A DNA stretch of 64,000 nt, taken from Myceligenerans crystallogenes (GTDB lineage Bacteria; Actinomycetota; Actinomycetes; Actinomycetales; Cellulomonadaceae). The notes beneath the pieces were generated by a model. It was not told where the DNA came from. It searched no databases and worked only from the letters and a program-made list of their open reading frames with translations. Position numbers and translations under genes: made by a program. Below are positions 16,087 to 24,701 of this stretch, piece by piece. Where the stretch lies: NCBI RefSeq assembly GCF_039529775.1, contig NZ_BAAANL010000001.1, positions 806,001-870,000 of the forward strand. Reading direction: 5' to 3'. Each line of letters starts with the position of its first letter. Position 1 is the first letter of the stretch.

Positions 16087-17001
16087 ATGAGCGGCGAAAC
16101 GACACCAAGGATCGCCGATCCTGAGCTGGAGGCCTGGCTCGCCGGCCTCCAGGGACAGGAGCCCGGCGCTCCGTCGACGGCGCAACTTCGCGAGAAGCGA
16201 TCCCGACCCGGCGGGCCCGAGATCCCGCTGGTCCACGACCTGCTGCTTCCCTCCGGAGACGACACCGCCGTCCCCGTCCGCGCGTACCGGCACGACACCG
16301 GGACGACGCGCGCCACCTGTGTCTACGTCCACGGCGGAGCATTCGTGTTCGGTGACCTCGATTCCCACGACCGCGCCTGCCGGCGCCTCGCAGCTCTCGG
16401 CGGGATCGATGTCGTCGCGGTGGACTACCGACGCGCGCCCGAGCATCCGGCTCCCGCAGCCGTCGAGGACGTCCGCACAGTTCTCGAGTCGCTCGGCAGG
16501 AGCGCCGACGGAGACCGGCCGTTGGGCCTCGCCGGAGACTCCGCGGGAGCCCTCATCGCCTTCCTCGCGGCGGGTGCGACCGACATCACGGTCGACCGCC
16601 TCCTGATGATCAACCCCAACGTGGACCTCACCCTCTCCCGGCCCAGCGTTCGGACCAAGGGCACAGGCTGGGGCCTGAGCTCACGGGATCTCGGCTGGTT
16701 CGTGTCGCAGTGGGCACCGACGGCCGCTCTGCGCGCCGGCCCGGCGCTCAACCCTTTGCGACAGCCGGCCGCGGCGGCTCCGATGACGACGATCGTCACG
16801 AGCGAGCACGACCCGCTGCGCGACGAAGGGCTGGCCCTGGTCGAGCACCTGCGCCGGGCGGGACGACTCACGGCGCACCACCACCTCGACGGCATGGTCC
16901 ACGGTGTGATCAACCTGGACACCATCTCCCCGGCAGCGCGTCGGCGGGGCGACCAGTTCCTGACGGAGTTCGCCGAGGACCTCATCGCATCGAGAGGTTG
17001 A
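16087..17001 (+). CDS. alpha/beta hydrolase, hormone-sensitive-lipase family
   Basis: Cytoplasmic esterase of 304 residues. The oxyanion motif HGGAFVFGD, nucleophile elbow GDSAGA, Asp in SEHDPLRDEG and His in GMVHGV make an intact HSL-type triad. It probably hydrolyses short-chain or xenobiotic esters. RBS GGGAGG precedes the ATG. It is the second gene of the MarR-controlled pair. Its stop lies in the first of the ychF-3'-like repeats. Confidence 0.88.
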   Translation: MSGETTPRIADPELEAWLAGLQGQEPGAPSTAQLREKRSRPGGPEIPLVHDLLLPSGDDTAVPVRAYRHDTGTTRATCVYVHGGAFVFGDLDSHDRACRRLAALGGIDVVAVDYRRAPEHPAPAAVEDVRTVLESLGRSADGDRPLGLAGDSAGALIAFLAAGATDITVDRLLMINPNVDLTLSRPSVRTKGTGWGLSSRDLGWFVSQWAPTAALRAGPALNPLRQPAAAAPMTTIVTSEHDPLRDEGLALVEHLRRAGRLTAHHHLDGMVHGVINLDTISPAARRRGDQFLTEFAEDLIASRG

Positions 17002-17003
17002 AG

Positions 17004-17045
17004 CGGAACGCGACTACAGGTTGAAGCGCGACTCCACCAGGTTGC
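17004..17045. repeat. degenerate copy of ychF 3' end (copy C)
   Basis: Aligns over 42 bp to 18110-18151, the stop and last codons of ychF, with about 36 identities, including the exact 13-mer CGGAACGCGACTA. Same orientation as ychF. A further GTTGAAGCGGAAC match precedes it at 16997-17009. Confidence 0.7.
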
Positions 17046-17048
17046 TGT

Positions 17049-17684
17049 TCAGGAATCGCTTCCGAGACGGTCAGCCAGCTCACGCGCACCGGGACCGGCC
17101 AGGTCGCCGAGGGCGGTGCCCCGGCCGGACGCGGCCAGCAGGAGTGAGAGGAGCGGTCCGGTCACGGACGGACCGCCGCCGATCGAGACCTCCGCGTCGT
17201 CCGCCTTCAGCGTCAGCCCGGCGACGAGTTGCTTGCCGCCGCCGAACGAGACGGGCGTCCTCACCTGGTACCGCAGGGCACGTTCCACCGCCCCCAGCGG
17301 ATAGTCCCCGGAAGTGCCGAGCGGCCGGCGGATGTCCTCCCCGTGCACGATCGCCTCGACGAGGCGGGTGTCCGGCGAGGCGGGCGGGGTGGATGTCCGG
17401 CCCGCCACGGCCCGCAGGCCGGACAGCGTCTCCCTGGGCGTCGCGCCACGTTCACGGGTGACCCCGAGCGCGTTCTGCCGGTCGAAGTCGAACCCGGCCC
17501 TCGCCATGCCGGCGATGAAGTTCAGCCGGGTCGCCTTCGCCGAGTCGATCAGGTGCGCGACGACGTCGTGCACGCTCCACCCGTCGCACAGCGACGGCAC
17601 GTCCCACTGATCGTCGTCGAGCGACTCCAGGAAGACGATCAAGGCGCGCCGTTCGGCGTGCACCACCGGCCAGACGTCACTCAC
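17049..17684 (-). CDS. maleylpyruvate isomerase / DinB-like family protein (mycothiol type)
   Basis: Protein of 211 residues of the TIGR03083 family (DinB-like four-helix bundle plus C-terminal domain), whose characterised members include mycothiol-dependent enzymes. Typical motifs are LCDGWSVHDVVAHL near residue 35 and EAIVHGEDIRRPLG, which carry the metal-binding His. Start is taken as the GTG at 17684, preceded by GAGAGG; the longer frame to 17738 runs through the ychF-like repeat B. It lies between two such repeats. Substrate unknown. Confidence 0.78.
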   Translation of the reverse strand: MSDVWPVVHAERRALIVFLESLDDDQWDVPSLCDGWSVHDVVAHLIDSAKATRLNFIAGMARAGFDFDRQNALGVTRERGATPRETLSGLRAVAGRTSTPPASPDTRLVEAIVHGEDIRRPLGTSGDYPLGAVERALRYQVRTPVSFGGGKQLVAGLTLKADDAEVSIGGGPSVTGPLLSLLLAASGRGTALGDLAGPGARELADRLGSDS

Positions 17685-17697
17685 TTCGTGCCTCTCG

Positions 17698-17728
17698 GAC
17701 GTTGAAACGGATCCCCACCACGTCGCCG
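17698..17728. repeat. degenerate copy of ychF 3' end (copy B)
   Basis: 31 bp with 28 identities to 18123-18153, the last ten codons of ychF, in the same orientation. On the minus strand it would read DVVGIRFNV against DVVEFRFNV-stop in ychF. Confidence 0.75.
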
Positions 17729-17766
17729 CACGAGGCAACCTCTCGGTGAGCGATGCGAGACGCCTG

Positions 17767-18069
17767 TCACGCGAGGAAAGCGACGGGAAAGAGCTCCGTC
17801 CGGCTCACCACCCGGTCGCGTTCCGCGGCGAGCGCGAGCCTCCGAGGGTCCGCGAGGTAGGAATCAAGCGATGACTGCGAGGGAAAACGGTAGATCTGCA
17901 CCTCGTTGGGGCCGGCCTCGTCGGACGTCCTCCGGACGCGCTGCAGCACCTGCCCGCCGTGGTCCGGGATCAGTGCCAGCACGCGATCTTCGTATGCCTC
18001 GAGACCTGCGGCTTCATCCGCTCGCGCCCACAGCAGGCAGCAGAGGTCCACGCCATCGATATTGCTCAT
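17767..18069 (-). CDS. DUF1330-like small protein
   Basis: Protein of about 100 residues with a ferredoxin-like alpha/beta pattern, including YEDRVLALIPDHGGQVL and VQIYRFPSQSSLDSYLADP, as in DUF1330/NIPSNAP-like dimeric barrel proteins. No catalytic residue can be assigned. Start ATG 18069 is preferred; a GTG at 18093 would add eight residues. It sits between repeat copies B and A, so it may be an inserted cassette. Function unknown. Confidence 0.65.
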   Translation of the reverse strand: MSNIDGVDLCCLLWARADEAAGLEAYEDRVLALIPDHGGQVLQRVRRTSDEAGPNEVQIYRFPSQSSLDSYLADPRRLALAAERDRVVSRTELFPVAFLA

Positions 18070-18109
18070 CGCTGAGTCGTCATCTCCCTGCACACTTCGG
18101 GAACGGCAC

Positions 18110-18153
18110 CGGAACGCGACTAGACGTTGAAGCGGAACTCCACCACGTCGCCG
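18110..18153. repeat. ychF 3' end, parental copy of the repeats (copy A)
   Basis: Contains the ychF stop (18120-18122) and last ten codons plus 10 bp of downstream sequence. Degenerate copies at 17004-17045 and 17698-17728 share it. Confidence 0.75.
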
Positions 18154-19205
18154 TCGTGCATGACGTAGTCCTTGCCCTCGATGCGGACCTTGCCGGCTGC
18201 CTTGGCCGACTGCATGGAGCCCGCCGTGACGAGGTCGTCGTACGAGGTGACCTCGGCCTTGATGAAGCCGCGTTCGAAGTCCGTGTGGATGACGCCCGCG
18301 GCCTGCGGGGCGGTCCAGCCCTTGCGGATGGTCCAGGCGCGGGCCTCCTTGGGGCCGGCCGTGAGATAGGTCTGCAGGCCGAGCGTGTGGAAGCCGACAC
18401 GCGCGAGCTGGTCCAGGCCGGACTCCTCCTGGCCGGAGTCGGCCAGCATCTCCGCGGCCTCCTCGGGCTCCAGCTCGGCGAGCTCCGACTCGAACTTGCC
18501 GTCCAGGAAGATCGCGTCGGCCGGGGCGACGAGCTTGCGCAGCGCCTCCTGGGACGCGGTGTCGGCGAGGCCCTTCTCGTCGGTGTTGAAGACGTAGATG
18601 AAGGGCTTGGCCGTCATGAGGTGGAGGCTCGCGATCTCGGCGAGGTCCAGCCCGGCGTCGGCCGCACCGGCGAAGAGCGTGGTGCCGGCCTCGAGGATCC
18701 CCTGCGCCTTCTGCGCCGCGGCCAGCAGGACCGGGTCGCCCTTCTTGATCTTGACCTCCTTCTCCATCCTCGGCAGGGCCTTCTCGAGGGTCTGGAGGTC
18801 GGCCAGGATCAGTTCGGTGGAGATGGTCTCGATGTCGCCGGGGGCGTCGACGGAGCCGTCGACGCGGACGATGTCGGTGTCCTCGAACGCCCGCGTCACC
18901 TGGCAGATGGCGTCGGCCTCGCGGATGTTCGCGAGGAACGCGTTGCCCATGCCCTCACCCTCGGACGCGCCCTTGACGATCCCCGCGATGTCGACGAACG
19001 ACACCGTGGCCGGCAGCTGGCGCTCGCTCCCGAAGATCTCCGCGAGCTTGCCGAGCCGCGCGTCCGGCAGCGGGACCACGCCGACGTTGGGCTCGATCGT
19101 GGCGAACGGGTAGTTCGCCGCGAGCACCTGGTTGCGGGTCAGCGCGTTGAAGATGGTGGACTTGCCGACGTTGGGCAGGCCGACGATGCCGATAGTGAGT
19201 GCCAC
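18120..19205 (-). CDS. ychF: redox-regulated ATPase YchF (Obg family)
   Basis: Protein of 361 residues, the usual family length. G1 motif GIVGLPNVGKST, G3 DIAGIVKGASEG, the ATP-preferring motif NTDEKG in place of NKxD, a coiled region and a C-terminal TGS domain ending GDVVEFRFNV. YchF binds ribosomes and ATP and acts in translation and oxidative-stress control. The start is the GTG at 19205, giving the standard N-terminus ALTIGIVG. TAAACT lies eight bases upstream (19214-19219), so it is probably leaderless. Its 3' end is the source of the degenerate repeats further left. Confidence 0.95.
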   Translation of the reverse strand: MALTIGIVGLPNVGKSTIFNALTRNQVLAANYPFATIEPNVGVVPLPDARLGKLAEIFGSERQLPATVSFVDIAGIVKGASEGEGMGNAFLANIREADAICQVTRAFEDTDIVRVDGSVDAPGDIETISTELILADLQTLEKALPRMEKEVKIKKGDPVLLAAAQKAQGILEAGTTLFAGAADAGLDLAEIASLHLMTAKPFIYVFNTDEKGLADTASQEALRKLVAPADAIFLDGKFESELAELEPEEAAEMLADSGQEESGLDQLARVGFHTLGLQTYLTAGPKEARAWTIRKGWTAPQAAGVIHTDFERGFIKAEVTSYDDLVTAGSMQSAKAAGKVRIEGKDYVMHDGDVVEFRFNV

Positions 19206-19258
19206 GTCGCGCAAGTTTACGTGTCACGGGCGGTTCATGGACGCCTGGCGGCGTGAGG

Positions 19259-19293
19259 CGGGCCGACGACGTCGCGCTCGCCGCCGGCCCGCA
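19259..19293 (-). terminator. hairpin between ABC permease and ychF
   Basis: Perfect 8-bp stem GCGGGCCG/CGGCCCGC with a 19-nt loop that can pair further internally. It lies just past the permease stop and would insulate ychF. Confidence 0.5.
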
Positions 19294-19297
19294 CCCG

Positions 19298-20923
19298 TCA
19301 CGGGAAGCCCTGCACCTGCTGGAGGAGCTCTGGGCCTCGCCGGTCGTAGATCCGCGCGCCGATCCGGACGCCCACCACGAGGAACAGCACCGCTTCCGCG
19401 ATCCCCACCAGCAGGGTGATCCACCCGACGAGCTGGTTCGCGGACGTCAGGGCCCAGATCCCGAGGCCGACCACCGGCACCGACAGGGCGGCGACCACGA
19501 GCATCGCCAGCATCTGCGCCACCATCGTCGCCATCGCGGCGCCCTGCGGTGACTTGAGCGGGCTCTCGCCCGGCTTGGGCACGGGGTAGACGAGCCGGGC
19601 GGAACTCACGCTCGACACCCCGAGCGTGAGCCCGAGAGTGCCGAGGCAGACCCCGAGGACCGCCGGCAGCACGCCCCACTGCCCGGAGAGAGCGGCCGCC
19701 ACGAGGACGACGATCACCACGAGCGGCGTACCGAGGTAGAGCACGGGCAGGACCCGGCCCCAGCGGTCGGCCCGTCCGTCCACGCCGGTGGCGACGTGCA
19801 GGGCGAAGGCCGTGTAGTCGTACCCGATCTCGTTCGAGACGCTGAAGCCCAGCACCCAGGCGACGATCGGCCCGGCCAGCAGGAGGATGCCGAGATTCTC
19901 CGCGCTCTGGGCGGGCAGCCACAGAATAACGGGCATCAGGAAGATGATGCTGATGCCCGCCGAGTACCGCGGGTCCCGGATCCAGTAGGTCGCACACCGC
20001 GCGGCCACGGCGCCCATCGGGGTGTCCGGGAACCGCGCGAACCAGCCCAGGCCCTTGCTCCTCGCGCCCTTGCCACCGCCGACTGCCGGGGTGACCAGCG
20101 CCTTCGCCAGCGAGCGGTCCCAGATCAGCCAGAGCACCGCGAGGGTGGCCAGGGAGATGGCGAGCCGGGCCGCCACGGCGCCCCAGGCGCCGTCGTGCAC
20201 CGCGACCGGGAGCGACCACGCCGCGCCGAGCGGCGTCCATGCCACCAGCTCACCGAACCGCGCGACGACCGCACCCAGGACGGATCCGTCCGCGGTGACG
20301 GTGACCGAGTCGCCGGTCGTCTCGCTGGAGACGGCGCCGATCTCCTCGCTGATCCAGCCGATCGCGGGGCCGATGAGCACGATCGGCACGATCGCGAAGG
20401 CCGCCAGGACCTCCCGGTACCGCCGCGACTCCAGCAGCGGCGCGAGCGCCGTCGTGATCGCCCGTGAGCCGATGATGCACGCCGCGACGCCGAGCGCCGA
20501 ACCGAGCAGGGCGGCGGGGATCAGCCACGGCTCGCGCCACCACGCGAAGGAGACGCCGGCCGCGGTGAGGGCGGTGGCCACGCCCGGAACCGAGACCAGG
20601 CCCGCGACGGCCAGACCCGCGAGGAGCGTGCGGCGCGGGATCGCGAACGTGGTGAACCGCTGCGGGTCCAGGGTCTGGTCGACGCCGAACGCGAAGACGG
20701 GCACGACCCACCACGCCAGCACCGCGAGGGCTCCGGCGATCGTGATCGCGTGCCCCGTGACGACCGGATCCCGGCCGCCGCCCGCGATGGCCGTGGCCAC
20801 GAGGAACGCGACGACCCCGAACGCGTACAGCAGGGCGACGGCCAGGCCGATGACCTGCCAGACGCTGCGCCGCAGGGTGTTGGCCAGCAGCGTGAGCTTG
20901 AGCCTCAGGAACTGTGCAACCAT
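19298..20923 (-). CDS. ABC transporter membrane subunit (ABC-2-like)
   Basis: Polytopic protein of about 541 residues with roughly 12 to 14 hydrophobic segments, no signal peptide and no enzymatic motif. It starts MVAQFLRLKLTLLANTLRRS, overlapping the end of the ATPase gene by 19 bp, so the two form an exporter. Homologues are common single large permeases paired with a CcmA-type ATPase in actinobacteria. The substrate is unknown. The longer in-frame reading to 21631 is the shadow of the ATPase gene. Confidence 0.82.
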   Translation of the reverse strand: MVAQFLRLKLTLLANTLRRSVWQVIGLAVALLYAFGVVAFLVATAIAGGGRDPVVTGHAITIAGALAVLAWWVVPVFAFGVDQTLDPQRFTTFAIPRRTLLAGLAVAGLVSVPGVATALTAAGVSFAWWREPWLIPAALLGSALGVAACIIGSRAITTALAPLLESRRYREVLAAFAIVPIVLIGPAIGWISEEIGAVSSETTGDSVTVTADGSVLGAVVARFGELVAWTPLGAAWSLPVAVHDGAWGAVAARLAISLATLAVLWLIWDRSLAKALVTPAVGGGKGARSKGLGWFARFPDTPMGAVAARCATYWIRDPRYSAGISIIFLMPVILWLPAQSAENLGILLLAGPIVAWVLGFSVSNEIGYDYTAFALHVATGVDGRADRWGRVLPVLYLGTPLVVIVVLVAAALSGQWGVLPAVLGVCLGTLGLTLGVSSVSSARLVYPVPKPGESPLKSPQGAAMATMVAQMLAMLVVAALSVPVVGLGIWALTSANQLVGWITLLVGIAEAVLFLVVGVRIGARIYDRRGPELLQQVQGFP

Positions 20924-21768
20924 TCCAGCCCCTCCGCTCGCGTGCGGCCTCCGACGAGGTCGACGAACCTGTCCTCGAGGGTCTGATCGCCCCGGACCTC
21001 GTCGACCGTCCCGGCCGCGAGCACCTGGCCGGCGCCGACGATCGCCACGTGGTCGCACATCCGCTGCACCAGGTCCATCACGTGGCTGGAGACGATGACG
21101 GTGCCGCCGCTGGTGACGTAGTCCGCGAGGATGTCCCGGATGTTGGCGGCGGACACGGGGTCGACGGCCTCGAACGGCTCGTCGAGCACGAGGGTGCGCG
21201 GCGCGTGGATCATGGCGCTGGCCAGCGCGATCTTCTTGGTCATGCCGGCGCTGTAGTCGACGACGTAGGTGTTCGCGTCCGCCGTGAGGTCCATCGCCGC
21301 CAGCAGGCTCTTCGCGCGCTCGGCGACGGTGTCGCGGTCCATGCCGCGCAGGAGGCCCGCGTACGTGACGAGCTGCAGGCCGGTGAGGCGGTCGAAGAGG
21401 CGGACGCCGTCGGGCAGGATGCCCAGCGTGGCCTTGGCCTGCTCCGGGTGGGCCCACAGGTCGGTGCCCCGGACCTGGACCGTGCCGAAATCGGGCCGCA
21501 GCAGGCCGGTCGCCATGGAGAGCGTGGTGGTCTTCCCCGCGCCGTTGGGGCCGACCAGCCCGTAGAAGGACCCGACGGGCACGTCGAGGTCGAGGTCCCG
21601 CACGGCGACCTTCTGCCCGAACCGCTTCCACAGCCCGCGCAGGCTGAGCGCCGCGCCGGGATCGGGTGGACGGGTCGTGGTCGGCTCAGGCGTCACGCCG
21701 TCCGACGGCGTGCCGGGTGCCCGGCCGCCCGCCGGCTCGCCGGTCTGGGGTCCGGTCTCGAAGGTCAT
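20905..21768 (-). CDS. ABC transporter ATPase (CcmA type)
   Basis: Protein of about 287 residues. Walker A GPNGAGKTT and Walker B TLVLDEPFEAVD are normal. The ABC signature is YSAGMTKK in place of LSGGQ, a variant typical of this exporter subclass. The N-terminal 40 residues are Pro/Thr-rich. Start ATG 21768 lies six bases past TACGTT (21775-21780), which suggests a leaderless transcript. It is paired with the overlapping permease gene downstream. The substrate is unknown. Confidence 0.85.
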   Translation of the reverse strand: MTFETGPQTGEPAGGRAPGTPSDGVTPEPTTTRPPDPGAALSLRGLWKRFGQKVAVRDLDLDVPVGSFYGLVGPNGAGKTTTLSMATGLLRPDFGTVQVRGTDLWAHPEQAKATLGILPDGVRLFDRLTGLQLVTYAGLLRGMDRDTVAERAKSLLAAMDLTADANTYVVDYSAGMTKKIALASAMIHAPRTLVLDEPFEAVDPVSAANIRDILADYVTSGGTVIVSSHVMDLVQRMCDHVAIVGAGQVLAAGTVDEVRGDQTLEDRFVDLVGGRTRAEGLEWLHSS

Positions 21769-21858
21769 GCGCACAACGTAGACGGCGACTCCGACACGGA
21801 AGATCCGCCGCGCGGATGATCTGGGGTCCGGCGCGAGGTTGAACCTGGTGGGTGTGCG

Positions 21859-21909
21859 GGGCGAGTGGCTCGTTCCTCGCCCCTCACCCTGCGCGTCGCC
21901 CTTCGTCGA
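21859..21909. repeat. 51-bp direct repeat, copy 1, with hairpin
   Basis: Identical over 51 bp to 21948-21998. The first half folds into an 8-bp stem GGGGCGAG/CTCGCCCC with a 10-nt loop (21858-21883). Confidence 0.85.
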
Positions 21910-21947
21910 CGGCGGTGCCGATGTGCCATCTCCTCGGGCTCCGCTCC

Positions 21948-21998
21948 GGGCGAGTGGCTCGTTCCTCGCCCCTCACCCTGCGCGTCGCCCTTCGTCGA
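21948..21998. repeat. 51-bp direct repeat, copy 2, with hairpin
   Basis: Perfect copy of 21859-21909 with 38 bp between them. The hairpin stem is 7 bp here. It ends 28 bp before the rmuC start, so it could affect rmuC expression, or it is a dispersed repeat element. Confidence 0.85.
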
Positions 21999-22026
21999 TG
22001 TCAGTCACCCGTGGCAGCCTGGGGGC

Positions 22027-23556
22027 ATGGAACTCGGCTCGATTCTCGTGGCGCTGCTGACGCTCGTGGCCGGCGTGCTCGTCGGCTGGCTCGGGCACGC
22101 CATGCGAACGTCGGCCGCGGTGCGGGAGGCGGAGCTGGAGACCGCTCGGCTCGGCGCCCGCGTCGAGGCGGCCGAGCGGGAGATGGCCGGTATCCGGGAG
22201 CGGGCCGAGGCCGACGTGCGGGTGGCGCGGGATCGCGCGGCCGAGCAGGTCGCCGCGGCTCGCCAGGAGCAGGAGCGGGCCGCCCAGCAGTTCAAGCTGC
22301 TGGCGGGCGAGGCGCTGGAGGCCAACACCCGGCAGTTCCTCACCCTGGCGGAGCAGCGGTTGTCCACGGCGACGGTGCGGAACGAGGAACAGCTCGCCAA
22401 GCGCGAGCAGGCCGTCCGCAACCTGGTCGACCCGCTGTCCAAGGTGATGGACAGGCTCGGTACGCAGGTGGAGGAAGCCGAGAAGGCACGTGCCCAGGGC
22501 CACGGCCAGCTCACCGAGCAGCTCCGGCAGGTCGCGGAGGAGTCCGCGCGCCTGCGCAGCGGCACCAGTGACCTCGTGGCGGCCCTGCGCACCTCGGAGG
22601 TGCGCGGCGCCTGGGGCGAGCTGCAGCTGCGCCGCACGGTGGAGGCCTCGGGGATGCTGAACCGCGTCGACTTCACCGAGCAGGAGGAGTTCAGCTCGGA
22701 CACCGGCCTGCTGCGGCCGGACATGGTGATCCACCTCGCCGGAGGCAAGAACGTCGTCGTCGACTCCAAGGTCGCCTTCATCCGCTACCTGGAGGCCCAG
22801 CAGACGGAGGACCCGCATCACCGCGAGCAGCTGCTCGACGCCCACGTGAGGCACATGCGCAAGCACGTCGACGAGCTCGCGGGCAAGAAGTACTGGGCGC
22901 AGTTCGACGCGGCGCCGGAGTTCGTCGTCATGTTCGTCCCGGCCGAGGCGTTCCTCGCGGCGGCCGTGGAACAGCAGCCCGACCTGCTGGAGTACGCGGC
23001 CCGCAAGAACGTCATCCTCGCCACGCCGATGACCCTCATCGCGCTGCTGCGCACCGTCGCGTTCGCCTGGCGCCAGGAAGCGCTCGCCGAGAACGCGGCG
23101 AAGGTCCACCAGGTGGGCAAGGAACTGCACTCGCGTCTCGTGACGATGACGGGACACATCACGAAGATGGGCCGCTCCCTGGAGTCCTCCACCAAGGACT
23201 ACAACAGGTTCATCGGCTCCCTGGAACGCAACGTCCTGAGCTCGGCCCGCAAGATGGTCGAGCTGGAGGTCGTCGACCCGAAGGACGCGATTCCCGAACC
23301 CCGCGAGATCGAGGAGGTTCCCCGCTCGATCACCCGCTCGGAACTCCTGATCGCCGACGAGGGCGGCGTCGTCGCGATCGAATCGGCCCGCGACGCGTCG
23401 TCGGACGCCAAACGGCCCGGCGACGGCGAACGGGACGACGAGGCCCTTGACGACCTGCTGATCCAGCAGGTCGAGGTCACGGAACTGGCCACGACGGACC
23501 GGCGGGCCCTCACCGCCACGGACACCACGAACCGCACCCACGCCTCGGGCAGCTGA
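22027..23556 (+). CDS. rmuC: DNA recombination protein RmuC
   Basis: Protein of 509 residues. One N-terminal membrane segment (about residues 4-24) is followed by a long coiled coil rich in Glu, Ala and Arg (about 30-200). The conserved RmuC nuclease-like core follows, with landmarks RGAWGELQLRRTVEASGM, VVDSKVAF and EFVVMFVPAEAFL. RmuC limits recombination between inverted repeats. The C-terminal ~100 residues are acidic and variable. A CAGCCT-N6-ATG layout suggests leaderless expression. The intact DSK motif supports activity. Confidence 0.93.
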   Translation: MELGSILVALLTLVAGVLVGWLGHAMRTSAAVREAELETARLGARVEAAEREMAGIRERAEADVRVARDRAAEQVAAARQEQERAAQQFKLLAGEALEANTRQFLTLAEQRLSTATVRNEEQLAKREQAVRNLVDPLSKVMDRLGTQVEEAEKARAQGHGQLTEQLRQVAEESARLRSGTSDLVAALRTSEVRGAWGELQLRRTVEASGMLNRVDFTEQEEFSSDTGLLRPDMVIHLAGGKNVVVDSKVAFIRYLEAQQTEDPHHREQLLDAHVRHMRKHVDELAGKKYWAQFDAAPEFVVMFVPAEAFLAAAVEQQPDLLEYAARKNVILATPMTLIALLRTVAFAWRQEALAENAAKVHQVGKELHSRLVTMTGHITKMGRSLESSTKDYNRFIGSLERNVLSSARKMVELEVVDPKDAIPEPREIEEVPRSITRSELLIADEGGVVAIESARDASSDAKRPGDGERDDEALDDLLIQQVEVTELATTDRRALTATDTTNRTHASGS

Positions 23557-23684
23557 GAACAGGCAGGCCGCGGCCCGCCCGGGAACCGCCCGGTGACCGG
23601 CCGGCCAGAACACGGTGGAGTCTAGATTTGCGGTCTGACGTCTGCTGACATCGGGCGTGGATGCCGAGCACTCGCCGGGGGCGG

Positions 23685-24566
23685 TCACGTCTCCGTCGTG
23701 AGGTCTGCACCGAGTGGATCGAACTCGGCGCACATCGTCGAGAGCAGCGTCAGGGCGTCTGCGGACGCAGAGCCGGGCTCGGCGGTGTAGGTGGTGAGGA
23801 TCAGGTCCCGGTCGGTCTGGAGCTCCATGCCCTCGTACGCGAGCTCGATATCTCCGACGACGGAGTGATGGAGCCTCTTCTTCCCGGAACGGTGCTCGCG
23901 GACGCGGTGCTCGGCCCACATGCGCCGGAATGTCTCGCTCTTCGTGGAGAGCTCGCCGATGACGGCCTGCAGGGCGAGGTCGTGCGGGTCCTGGCCGGCT
24001 CGCGTGCGCAGGAGTGCCACTGTGAGCTCCGCGGACTCGTCCCAGTCCTGATAGAAGCTCTGGGAACGAGGATCGAGGAAGACGTACCGAGGAAAGCTCG
24101 GGGGCTTCTGCTCCTGGTCGAGGACCTCGGAATAGAGCGCGGCGCCGAGCGCATTGGTGGCGACGAGCTCGTAGCGGCCGTTCTGCACGATGGCGGGTAC
24201 GCCGGTCATGGCGTCCAGCAGCTGCTGCAGCGCTGGGTGAACACGCCGTCGCTTGGGCCTCGATGGCCTCCCCGGAGTCGGTGAGTCCGCGGCCTGGAGG
24301 AGACGGCGCAGGTGGTCGGTCTCGAGATCATCGAGCTGCAGGGCGCGGGCGAGGCCGTCGAGGACAGCGGGGGAGACCCCCGTGGCGACGCCGCGCTCGA
24401 GGCGGTTGTAGTACTCGACGCTGATTCCGGCCAGGAGAGCGACCTCCTCGCGGCGCAGGCCCGGCACGCGACGATGTCCTCCGTAGTCCGGCAGGCCGGC
24501 CTGCTGCGGGGTCAGCCGGGCGCGGCGGGTCGTCAGGAACTCCTTGATGTCGCCTCTCGCCTCCAT
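23685..24566 (-). CDS. XRE-family regulator with MmyB-like ligand-binding domain
   Basis: Protein of 293 residues. The N-terminal helix-turn-helix (about 30-85, with LRREEVALLAGISVEYYNRL) is followed by the MmyB-like PAS-related domain that binds fatty acid-like ligands in homologues. The family is typically divergent from a short-chain dehydrogenase, as here. TAAAGT seven bases before the ATG suggests a leaderless transcript. It likely controls the neighbouring SDR gene and itself. The ligand is unknown. Confidence 0.88.
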   Translation of the reverse strand: MEARGDIKEFLTTRRARLTPQQAGLPDYGGHRRVPGLRREEVALLAGISVEYYNRLERGVATGVSPAVLDGLARALQLDDLETDHLRRLLQAADSPTPGRPSRPKRRRVHPALQQLLDAMTGVPAIVQNGRYELVATNALGAALYSEVLDQEQKPPSFPRYVFLDPRSQSFYQDWDESAELTVALLRTRAGQDPHDLALQAVIGELSTKSETFRRMWAEHRVREHRSGKKRLHHSVVGDIELAYEGMELQTDRDLILTTYTAEPGSASADALTLLSTMCAEFDPLGADLTTET

Positions 24567-24701
24567 GGTCTCGACTTTATGCGGAGAGCTCTCGCTGAGG
24601 GTGGCCCTGTCAGTGCCTGTATGAGGCGGGCGTGGCGGCGGTGGGGCAGCGATCGTCTACTGGATGGTGACCGATCCGCCTCCGAAAAGGACACACGAAC
24701 G

